Below, piece by piece: positions 1-6,415 of a stretch of 64,000 nucleotides of DNA. A program made the position numbers and the translations under genes. The notes under the pieces are model-generated. The model had not been told where the DNA came from, searched no databases, and saw only the letters and a list, made by a program, of their open reading frames with translations. Origin of the DNA: JAPWJZ01 sp966211335 (lineage in GTDB: Bacteria > Pseudomonadota > Alphaproteobacteria > Micavibrionales > UBA2020); contig CBIHNF010000001.1 of the NCBI GenBank assembly GCA_966211335.1, positions 186,001 through 250,000 on the forward strand. Reading direction: 5' to 3'. Each line of letters opens with the position of its first letter. The first letter of the stretch is position 1.

Positions 1-719
1 CATCCCCCAATTTCGGGCCGCGCGCGCATGGCAAAACACCGAGCCTGCTGATTTTGCATTACACCGATACGGCAACCGCCTTTGACGCGCTGCAGATTTT
101 GCAGTCGCCGGAACGTCAGGTGTCATCTCACTATCTTGTCGATGAGCAGGGCATGGTGATGCGATTGGTGCCGGAGGAGATGCGCGCCTGGCATGCCGGC
201 AAATCATGGTGGCAGGGAGAGGAAGATATCAATTCCACCTCCATCGGCATCGAGATTCAAAATCCGGGCCACGGTTTTGGCTATGTGCCTTTTCCGGAGG
301 TGCAGATGGCGGCGGTGGCAAACCTCTGCCGCGATATCATCGCGCGCCATAAAATTCTGCCCTACCATGTGCTGGCGCATTCCGATATTGCGCCGGAGCG
401 GAAAAAGGACCCCGGCGAACTTTTCCCGTGGATGTCACTGGCCAACCAGAAAATCGGTTTGTGGCCGGAGCCGACCGATACTGAAAAGCTGGATGCCGAG
501 GAAACACCCGCGACGGAGGAAGACATCAAATCCCTCCTCACCCGCTACGGCTATGATCCGCGCCTTGATGCCAAAACCCTTATCACCGCCTTCCAGCGCC
601 ACTTCGAGCCGGAGGCGTTCTGGGATGACGAAAAGGTCGGCCTCATCACCGCCCGCACGGTATACCGCGCCAAAGCCCTTGTGCGTCAAAGGCTTGCGCT
701 GCGACCGAAGGCGCTTTAA
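1..719 (+). CDS. N-acetylmuramoyl-L-alanine amidase, AmpD/AmiD type (5' end missing)
   Basis: The gene is cut by the window start. The frame is open from base 3 (SPNFGPRAHG...), and the apparent TTG start at 54 lies inside the conserved LHYTDT strand, so the true start is upstream. Amidase_2 fold: the H of LHYTDT and the H and D of AHSDIAPERKKDPG are the expected zinc ligands, and IGIEIQNPG is the conserved core. The C-terminal 60 residues (from ATEEDIKSLL, with TRYGYDP and ITAFQRHF) match the small helical peptidoglycan-binding domain of AmiD-like enzymes. The family cleaves the amide bond between MurNAc and L-Ala in peptidoglycan or anhydro-muropeptides. Whether this one is cytoplasmic or exported cannot be judged without the N-terminus. 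Confidence 0.93.
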   Translation, partial: SPNFGPRAHGKTPSLLILHYTDTATAFDALQILQSPERQVSSHYLVDEQGMVMRLVPEEMRAWHAGKSWWQGEEDINSTSIGIEIQNPGHGFGYVPFPEVQMAAVANLCRDIIARHKILPYHVLAHSDIAPERKKDPGELFPWMSLANQKIGLWPEPTDTEKLDAEETPATEEDIKSLLTRYGYDPRLDAKTLITAFQRHFEPEAFWDDEKVGLITARTVYRAKALVRQRLALRPKAL

Positions 720-734
720 GTATTCATAATCACC

Positions 735-763
735 TTGACGGGCTGCCCTTGCGGGTCTACTCT
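735..763 (+). promoter_or_regulatory. Predicted sigma-70 promoter of rnpB
   Basis: A -35 box TTGACG (735-740), a 17-base spacer and a -10 box TACTCT (758-763) place the transcription start at about 770, immediately before the 5' strand of RNase P helix P1. Position and spacing fit; the boxes are imperfect. Confidence 0.6.
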
Positions 764-771
764 GCCACGAA

Positions 772-1156
772 ACCAGAGGGCCGGATGACCGCGGTAGCGA
801 TATCGAGGAAAGTCCGGGCTCCATGAGAATCCGGTGCCGGATAACGTCCGGCGAAGGTGACTTCAGGGAAAGTGCCACAGAGAACATACCGCCAACCGTC
901 CCTTCGGGGTCGCGGCAAGGGTGAAAAGGTGCGGTAAGAGCGCACCGCGGTCTTGGTAACAAGACTGGCATGGAAAACCCCACCGGGAGCAAGACCAAAT
1001 AGGGAGAGCACGTAACGGCTTCGGCCGCGACAGGGCCCGTTTTTCAGCCCCGCTTTCCGGGTTGGTTGCTAGAGGCTGCAAGTAATTGCAGTTCGAGATG
1101 AATGGTCATCCGTGCCCGCAAGGGCGCGACAAAACCCGGCTTACAGGCCCTCTGGT
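772..1156 (+). ncRNA. rnpB: RNase P RNA (bacterial type A)
   Basis: Catalytic RNA of RNase P, which trims the 5' leader of tRNA precursors. Visible landmarks in order: 5' CCAGAGGGCC pairing with the 3' GGCCCTCTGG (helix P1); GAGGAAAGTCCGGGCTCC near 805 (conserved region CR-I); the AGGGTGAAAAGGTGCGGTAAG segment; ATGGAAAACCCCACCGGGAG and AAGACCAAATAGGG; GGTTGGTTGCTAGAGGC; AGATGAATGGTCATCC; and the closing ACAAAACCCGGCTTACAGGCC (CR-V). The length of about 385 bases is normal. A T-run (1156-1169) follows P1 and probably ends transcription. No protein reading frame across this stretch should be accepted. Confidence 0.97.
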
Positions 1157-1190
1157 TTATTTTTTTTGAGTTGATTGAAGGATACGCATC

Positions 1191-2486
1191 ATGAGCTATG
1201 ACACCGTCGAAGGCATCCATTACATTTTTGACCGCTATGCGTTCATCAATCAAATCATGGCGGACGGCGGCTTTCCGGTGCGGATTTCTGAAAGCTCCGA
1301 CAAGGCGGAAATTTCCAAGGCCTTCGGCCATGCGCGCGGCATGTACCACCCCGACCGCCAGGCCCGTACGGGGGAGGAAATGCGCAAGAAGGCCGAACAG
1401 AAAACCCTGCTGATTGGCGATTGCGAGCGCTTCCTCAACAACCCCGAGCTGAAAAGTTTTTACGACGCCAAGCTGGCCGAATTCCGCGAGAATACGCCGC
1501 ATCTTGTCAGCAAGGACGGCACGGCGATGATTGATTTGTCGCGCACCTTCTTCGATATTTCGGCGCTGCTGTCGGACAAAGTCGTCGATACCTCCGGCTT
1601 CGAGGCGCAGGTGAAATCCATGCTGCAGTACGATGAATCGCGCGTTGAGCAGGCGAAAAGCCTGTTCGATATGCTGCCCGATAACCCGAAGGTGCAGGGC
1701 GTTTACCGCGACGCGCTGACGCAGAAGTATGTTTACCTGACGTTGCTTGAAGATTCCGCTTGGGCGAAAGTCGGCTACATGAACCGCAAGGAAAAAGAAG
1801 AAGGCTTCCTGGCCTCGCCGAAGGACTACACCAAGCGCATTGAAGCCGCGCTGCAAAAATCTGCCGCGCGCGATATTGAATCGACCGTCGAGCGCAACGG
1901 GGAAATTGCACGCCTCGGCATGGCGCGGACGCCGCTGATGCTGGATGCCGTTGAAGGTACCATGCCGACCGCCGTGAACGAACAGACCGCGCCCGAGCAA
2001 TACGAAGGCCTGATGGTGAAGTTCAAGGAAGTCGCCCGCAAGAACTTTGAAATTCGCGCCGAATATGTGCGCGATGTGGCAAAGCAAAAGCAGGAAGTGC
2101 TGGAAACCCTTTGCACCCTCTCGCCGACGGAAGAGCTGATGACGCCGGACCTCGCCAAAGACACCGTGGTTGATTTCATTCTGCTCAACCCGCCGGAAGA
2201 CGGGCAGCAGAAGGCGCTGTTCCGCATGTTCCTCGATACCGCGACCGGCAATGCCGGCATCGCCGAAACCTATAAGGGCGAAACCCTGGCGGATATCAAA
2301 ACCGCGGGCGTGCCGCGCGGCACCTTCGCCATCACCCGCAACCCCGAGATCAGCGATATCATGGTGGAAGCCGGCGCGGCGGCGGAGCGCTACCTTGATA
2401 AAGTCGAGGCGGCGAAACCCAAAGCCGAGCAGACACCCAAGCAGAAGATTCGCAAGCCGAAAGCGCCGAAGGCTCCCGGCCAATAA
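1191..2486 (+). CDS. J-domain-like protein of unknown function (431 aa)
   Basis: ATG start with AAGGA eight bases upstream. The N-terminal ~90 residues look like a divergent J-domain: a helix (ISKAFGHARGMYH), the HPD tripeptide within YHPDRQ (about residues 52-56), then a helix ending in LNNPELKSFYDAKLAEF, which resembles the 'L.d...R..YD' end of J-domains. J-domains stimulate the ATPase of Hsp70 (DnaK). The remaining ~340 residues are predicted helical and not recognised. The C-terminal ~30 residues are Lys/Pro/Ala-rich (KPKAEQTPKQKIRKPKAPK). No signal peptide or membrane segment is visible, so it is probably cytoplasmic. It lies between rnpB and the small-paralog cluster. An Hsp70 co-chaperone role is inferred from the HPD only. 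Confidence 0.75.
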   Translation: MSYDTVEGIHYIFDRYAFINQIMADGGFPVRISESSDKAEISKAFGHARGMYHPDRQARTGEEMRKKAEQKTLLIGDCERFLNNPELKSFYDAKLAEFRENTPHLVSKDGTAMIDLSRTFFDISALLSDKVVDTSGFEAQVKSMLQYDESRVEQAKSLFDMLPDNPKVQGVYRDALTQKYVYLTLLEDSAWAKVGYMNRKEKEEGFLASPKDYTKRIEAALQKSAARDIESTVERNGEIARLGMARTPLMLDAVEGTMPTAVNEQTAPEQYEGLMVKFKEVARKNFEIRAEYVRDVAKQKQEVLETLCTLSPTEELMTPDLAKDTVVDFILLNPPEDGQQKALFRMFLDTATGNAGIAETYKGETLADIKTAGVPRGTFAITRNPEISDIMVEAGAAAERYLDKVEAAKPKAEQTPKQKIRKPKAPKAPGQ

Positions 2487-2531
2487 TCTGGAAAACGAAT
2501 TCAGCTTTTTTTCTAATATGTTAATCGTTGA

Positions 2532-2560
2532 TTGACATAGTAGTCCTGCTTTCGTAGGGT
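2532..2560 (+). promoter_or_regulatory. Predicted promoter of the small-paralog cluster
   Basis: A perfect -35 box TTGACA (2532-2537), 17-base spacer, and TAGGGT (2555-2560) as -10. It lies 38 bases before the first small gene, in the AT-rich gap after the J-domain gene. The same TTGACA ... TAGnnT layout recurs before the sixth paralog and before the 68-residue gene. Confidence 0.55.
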
Positions 2561-2598
2561 GCCGCTGTCCCAAAATTGCTGCGATTTGAAGGTGCTCC

Positions 2599-2964
2599 AT
2601 GGCTGAAGTTTACGCTGCCCTCAATCCTTATACGCTGCGCGTTGTCGAAGAGGAAAAACGCACCCTCGACAATTACGGCTCGCAGTATATGACGCATCTT
2701 TCTTCCATCACCCGCACGTTCAATTTTCTGGCGGCGCAGGTGGAGACGGTGACGCGCGACCTGCTGTACCAGTCGCACGGGTCGGAGCGCGGCGGTGCAG
2801 CCTCCGTCGCCACCCTGAGCCGCGTCGAAGGCTTCGACGAGCTGCCGAGTACGGCGGAAGTGCGCTACATGCACGAAAAACTGAAATCCCTCGGCGGTAC
2901 GCCGCCCGCGCTGGAAGAAACCCTTGGCGGTTTCAAGAAGCAGCTAAAGCCGGTCGGGCCGTAA
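2599..2964 (+). CDS. Small paralogous protein 1 of the FNF/GGxPPALE family (121 aa)
   Basis: Unrecognised family; first of five tandem copies. The layout shared by the copies is: a 'Y(T/S)L' start (NPYTLRVV), a middle FNF box followed by a 'QVT/QVE' strand and an often aromatic stretch, a Gly/Ser/Ala-rich variable loop, a 'F(D/S)x(L/D)' box (EGFDELPSTAEV), and an invariant C-terminal helix-turn (YMHEKLKSLGGTPPALEET). No signal peptide or membrane helix, so probably cytoplasmic. GAAGG lies upstream of the ATG. Four bases separate it from copy 2, so the genes are almost certainly co-transcribed. Confidence 0.8.
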   Translation: MAEVYAALNPYTLRVVEEEKRTLDNYGSQYMTHLSSITRTFNFLAAQVETVTRDLLYQSHGSERGGAASVATLSRVEGFDELPSTAEVRYMHEKLKSLGGTPPALEETLGGFKKQLKPVGP

Positions 2965-2968
2965 CGCC

Positions 2969-3319
2969 ATGGTCGTCAGCGAAGACTTCTACAAAATCAA
3001 CGATCACAGCATTGCCCAGCGCACCAACCAGCGCGTCTGGGATGATGCCAACTGGACGCGCGATTCCACGCTCTGCCGTGAATTCAACTTCCAGTCCCGT
3101 CAGGTGACGGTGACGAACGAGGCCATGGTGTGGAAGAAAGCGGGTAACGAGCCTGCGGTCGGCACCAGCACTTTCGTTCAGAATTTCAGCGATATCGAGG
3201 GCCGCGGCGAGATTGAGCGCGCCCATGCGAAGCTCATCGAACTCGGCGGCGCACCGCCCGCGCTCGAGGATATTTTCGGCGCCGGTAAAAAGCCCGCCCG
3301 CCTGCCAACCGCGGATTGA
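2969..3319 (+). CDS. Small paralogous protein 2 of the FNF/GGxPPALE family (116 aa)
   Basis: Second tandem copy: NDHSIAQ start, EFNFQSRQVTVTNEAMVW core, FVQNFSDIEGRGEIE box, and AHAKLIELGGAPPALEDIF at the C-terminus. Function unknown. Only four bases separate it from copy 1, and the next ATG follows its stop by four bases. No obvious independent Shine-Dalgarno site, so its translation is probably coupled to copy 1. Confidence 0.8.
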   Translation: MVVSEDFYKINDHSIAQRTNQRVWDDANWTRDSTLCREFNFQSRQVTVTNEAMVWKKAGNEPAVGTSTFVQNFSDIEGRGEIERAHAKLIELGGAPPALEDIFGAGKKPARLPTAD

Positions 3320-3323
3320 ACAT

Positions 3324-3698
3324 ATGCCCCCCATCTTCAGAAAGATTGACGAATACACGCTGCAGGCCATTACGCCGCTGGGGGAGAAAGACGAGTGGGG
3401 TAACGCGCGCATCCGCCGCATTTTCAATTTTCAGGCGCGCGACGTGACGACGCTGTACGAGCGCGGCGGCAAGGTGGACTATAAAATTCCCGGCCATAGC
3501 AACTATGTTGAGAAAGCCGCCGCTGCCATGGCGGTCACCAGCAGCATGACCCAGCGCAGCTTCAGCGATTTCGACAGCATGGAGGAAATCATCGCCATGC
3601 ACGCCAAGCTCAAGTCACTCGGCGGCACGCCGCCCGCTATCGACGATCTGGTCAACACGCTGCCGAAAAAACCAGCGAAACTGACGCCGCCCCAGTAG
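3324..3698 (+). CDS. Small paralogous protein 3 of the FNF/GGxPPALE family (124 aa)
   Basis: The start is taken at the ATG of MPPIFRKIDEYTLQ. The frame is open further upstream, to a start at 3213, but that would run through copy 2 and add sequence absent from the other copies. Family features: IDEYTLQ, RRIFNFQARDVTTLY, RSFSDFDSMEEI, MHAKLKSLGGTPPAIDDLV, then a KKPAKL tail shared with copy 4 (KTPAKL). It has the longest variable loop (about 30 residues between the FNF and FSD boxes). Function unknown. Confidence 0.8.
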   Translation: MPPIFRKIDEYTLQAITPLGEKDEWGNARIRRIFNFQARDVTTLYERGGKVDYKIPGHSNYVEKAAAAMAVTSSMTQRSFSDFDSMEEIIAMHAKLKSLGGTPPAIDDLVNTLPKKPAKLTPPQ

Positions 3699-3719
3699 AA
3701 ATTCAGTAAAGGAAACATC

Positions 3720-4088
3720 ATGCAGGAAGAATTCAACCGCGTCGGCGATTACACACTCCGTATCGATTTCCGCCGCAATGATATTGAACGCGGCGGCGTG
3801 CAGAAATGCGACGGCTATACGAAGCTGTTCAACTTCCTGTCCCGTCAGGTGACGACGATCCACCGCGACTGGCTGTCGGAAGGCCGCGGCAGCAGCGCCG
3901 GGGGCAATTCCGCCGTCGCCGCCTCGACCACGATTGAAAGTTTCGACTCCCTGCCGTCGGATGCGGAAGTAAAATACATGCATGCAAAACTCGTCACCCT
4001 TGGCGGCACGCCGCCCGAGCTGGAAGATGTCTTGCCGAAAACGCCGGCGAAACTGCCCGCCGCGCTGCGCCCCGCCAATCAGGGTTAA
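3720..4088 (+). CDS. Small paralogous protein 4 of the FNF/GGxPPALE family (122 aa)
   Basis: An AAAGGA site lies just before the ATG at 3720. Family features: VGDYTLRID, KLFNFLSRQVTTIHRDW, a Gly/Ser/Ala loop (GRGSSAGGNSAVAAS), ESFDSLPSDAEVKY, MHAKLVTLGGTPPELEDVL, and a KTPAKLPAAL tail. Copies 1 and 4 are the closest pair (both have 'F[DE].LPS.AEV.YMH'). Function unknown. Confidence 0.8.
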   Translation: MQEEFNRVGDYTLRIDFRRNDIERGGVQKCDGYTKLFNFLSRQVTTIHRDWLSEGRGSSAGGNSAVAASTTIESFDSLPSDAEVKYMHAKLVTLGGTPPELEDVLPKTPAKLPAALRPANQG

Positions 4089-4112
4089 GATATTTTACGT
4101 AAGGTTAAAGCC

Positions 4113-4430
4113 ATGTCCGATGAAAATACCGAAACCTTTGAAAAGCTGAACGATTATACGCTGTCAGTGCGCACCAATTTTTCCCATCAGCCGGAGAGCG
4201 ACCCGACGCTGCGGCGTATTTTTAACTTCCGTGCGTGCCAAGTGACGGAGATTTACAGCGTCTGGTACAGCGAAGCTGTCAGCACCACGATGCTGCAAAC
4301 CCGCTTCAGCGACCTCGACAGCCAGGACGAGGCGGAGCTGCTGCGGGACAAGCTGCGCAGCATGGGCGGCCGCCCGCCGGAAAGCGCACCGCCGCGCACC
4401 CTACCCGGCAAAAATTCTCTCCATCCCTAA
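4113..4430 (+). CDS. Small paralogous protein 5 of the FNF/GGxPPALE family (105 aa)
   Basis: Shortest and most divergent of the tandem copies: LNDYTLSVR, RRIFNFRACQVTEIYSVWY, RFSDLDSQDEAELL, DKLRSMGGRPPESAPP. The acidic ALED end is lost. AAGG precedes the ATG. It is the last gene before the hairpin terminator at 4441-4478. Function unknown. Confidence 0.78.
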   Translation: MSDENTETFEKLNDYTLSVRTNFSHQPESDPTLRRIFNFRACQVTEIYSVWYSEAVSTTMLQTRFSDLDSQDEAELLRDKLRSMGGRPPESAPPRTLPGKNSLHP

Positions 4431-4440
4431 ACCCCCGCGC

Positions 4441-4478
4441 TGCACAAAAAAGCCTTATTTAATCAGGCCTTTTTGCAC
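4441..4478. terminator. Bidirectional rho-independent terminator after the small-paralog cluster
   Basis: TGCA-C-AAAAAAGCCT and AGGCCTTTTTGCA form a stem around an AT-rich loop, with A-runs on one side and T-runs on the other, so it could act on both strands. It separates the small-paralog unit from the dcw cluster. Confidence 0.7.
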
Positions 4479-4644
4479 ATCTACGCGTTGACGCATTTTT
4501 AGCGCCGCGATACATTGAAAGCAGCGTTGAATGTCGCAGGGTTTTCCACTTTTGGGGGTGTGGCCTGCCGTTCGGCAAAAAATAAAAAACTTGGAGTTTC
4601 CGGGGCATCGTTCCCCGGGAGCCGTCATCGGGGTTGCACTGCAG

Positions 4645-5640
4645 TTGAAGAAGACGTCACCGTCAAAAGTCGCCGCCACAAGCGGAACGACCGGTCATAT
4701 TCCGGTCATGCTGGCCGAGGTGCTTGAAACCCTCAGCCCCCGCGACGGGGGCGTGTATGTGGACGGCACCTTCGGCGCGGGCGGCTATACCCGCGCGATA
4801 CTCGAGGCCGCCGACTGCACCGTCTACGCGATCGACCGCGACCCCGCCGCCATCGAGCGCGCGAAACCCTTTCAAAAACAATACGGCGACAAGCTTCAAA
4901 TGCTGCACGGTTGCTTCGGCGATGCGGAAAACCTGCTGGCGGCGGCGGGCGTAGAGAGCATCGACGGCTTCGTTCTTGACCTTGGCGTCTCCTCCATCCA
5001 GCTGGAAACGCCGGAGCGCGGCTTTTCCTTCCAGTCGGATGGACCCTTGGACATGCGCATGAGCCTTGCCGGCCTCAGCGCCCGCGATGTCGTCAACAAG
5101 GCGGCGGAAAAAGACCTTGCCGATATACTGTTCACCTATGGCGAAGAACGCGCCAGCCGCGCGATTGCCAAAAAAATCGTCGCCGCCCGCGCGTTGAGCC
5201 CCATAGAGACGACGCTGCAGCTCGTCGATGTCATCCACAGCGTGCTGCCGATGCACGGCGGCCTTAAAACCGATACCGCGACCCGGACCTTTCAGGCGCT
5301 CCGCATCTACGTCAATGACGAGCTGGGGGAGCTGGAGCGGGCGCTGGACGCCGCCGAAAATCTGCTGGCGATCGACGGACGCCTCGTCGTCGTCTCCTTC
5401 CACTCGCTGGAAGACTGGCGCGTGAAAAACTTCTTCCGCGAAAAATCGGGGCGCGAACCCAATGCTTCCCGCCACCTGCCGCAGCGGCCCGATGCGCCGG
5501 TGCCGAGCTTCCGCATGGAAGCGAACAACGGCGTGAAGCCGTCGCAGGAAGAGATTTCAAGAAACGCGCGCTCGCGTTCGGCGCACCTGCGCTACGGCAT
5601 TCGCACTTCGGCACCTGTCATGGAGGCGCGGCATGCGTAA
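4645..5640 (+). CDS. rsmH: 16S rRNA (cytosine-1402-N4)-methyltransferase
   Basis: SAM-dependent methyltransferase that modifies C1402 in the decoding centre of the 30S subunit; the usual first or second gene of dcw clusters. Motifs: HIPVMLAEVLE start, VDGTFGAGGYTRAIL (SAM loop), YAIDRDPAA, DGFVLDLGVSSIQLE, GFSFQSDGPLDMRM, RTFQALRIYVNDELGEL, VVVSFHSLEDWRVKNFF, and a C-terminal RSRSAHLR. The frame is open to an ATG at 4531, which would give 369 residues with an unusual 56-residue extension. The TTG at 4645 gives 331, close to the family norm, but neither start has a good ribosome site. No mraZ precedes it. Confidence 0.93.
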   Translation: MKKTSPSKVAATSGTTGHIPVMLAEVLETLSPRDGGVYVDGTFGAGGYTRAILEAADCTVYAIDRDPAAIERAKPFQKQYGDKLQMLHGCFGDAENLLAAAGVESIDGFVLDLGVSSIQLETPERGFSFQSDGPLDMRMSLAGLSARDVVNKAAEKDLADILFTYGEERASRAIAKKIVAARALSPIETTLQLVDVIHSVLPMHGGLKTDTATRTFQALRIYVNDELGELERALDAAENLLAIDGRLVVVSFHSLEDWRVKNFFREKSGREPNASRHLPQRPDAPVPSFRMEANNGVKPSQEEISRNARSRSAHLRYGIRTSAPVMEARHA

Positions 5641-6415
5641 GACGACCCTGCTCTGGCTGTTCTTGGCCGCGATCTGCGGCGGCATGCTGTTCCACACCAG
5701 CCAGCAGGTGACGGACGGCCGCACAAAACTCGCCTCCATAGAAGCCGCAACGCAGAAGGAAGATGAATCCCTGCGCGTCCTGCAGGCGGAATGGAGCTAC
5801 CTGAACCAGCCCGACCGGCTGGAAAAACTCTCGAAGCAGTATCTCGACCTTGCACCCTTAAAGGGCAAGCAGTTCGCCAAGGTCGCCGACCTTGAAGCAA
5901 AACCGGCCAGCGCGAAAGCAGATGACGTCGCCGCCCCCGTGATTGCCGATGAAGGGAATGGCACCGCAACGCTGCCCGTACCGGATGAAAAAGTGGATAT
6001 CGCAAAAACGGAAGTCGCGAAAACAGAGAATACAAAACCCGCGCCCGCCAAACCGGAACTGGCCCTGACCCCCGTAGTGCCCGCAAAACCGCTGCCGCTG
6101 AAAATTGAAAAAGCCTCCGGCGATGAACTTGTCTCGCCGCTGAAAGCGCAAGCGAAACCGGCCACGCCGAAAACCGCGACAGCTTCTGCCGCCTCCGTTG
6201 CCCATGCGCCTTTGCGCGGCTATGTCTATTCACCGCCAAAGCCGGCGGCCCTGCGCGGCGGCGTTTATCACCCGCCCGCAAAACCCGCGGCTGGAAAAGT
6301 ATCGCCGGTTTATAACTACAAAGCCCCCAGCTACCCCACCCTTCAGGGCGCGACCGGCGGCCAGCGCGACTTCGGCGATGTGATCAAAAGCCTTGGCGGG
6401 AGCCCCCACCCATGA
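5633..6415 (+). CDS. ftsL: Cell division protein FtsL with an extended Pro/Lys/Ala tail
   Basis: Bitopic divisome protein that in other bacteria bridges FtsB/FtsQ and FtsWI. Position (rsmH-ftsL-ftsI, 8-base overlap with rsmH) and topology identify it: a short cytoplasmic start (MRKT), one membrane helix (about residues 5-21), then a coiled-coil-like region (about 25-75) with the typical 'L..EW.YLN.P.RLE.L..QY..L.P' sequence. At 260 residues it is about twice the usual length. The extra C-terminal ~180 residues are low-complexity Pro/Ala/Lys/Thr and include two RGxVYxPPxKPA-like repeats (RGYVYSPPKPA, RGGVYHPPAKPA). The tail is presumably periplasmic, and its role is unknown. Confidence 0.88.
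   Translation: MRKTTLLWLFLAAICGGMLFHTSQQVTDGRTKLASIEAATQKEDESLRVLQAEWSYLNQPDRLEKLSKQYLDLAPLKGKQFAKVADLEAKPASAKADDVAAPVIADEGNGTATLPVPDEKVDIAKTEVAKTENTKPAPAKPELALTPVVPAKPLPLKIEKASGDELVSPLKAQAKPATPKTATASAASVAHAPLRGYVYSPPKPAALRGGVYHPPAKPAAGKVSPVYNYKAPSYPTLQGATGGQRDFGDVIKSLGGSPHP

Noticed and set aside
1044..2600. Long minus-strand reading frame opposite the J-domain gene and the rnpB end
   Set aside because: Antisense to a gene with a good ribosome site and extends into RNase P RNA; no family features, and composition is that of a shadow frame.
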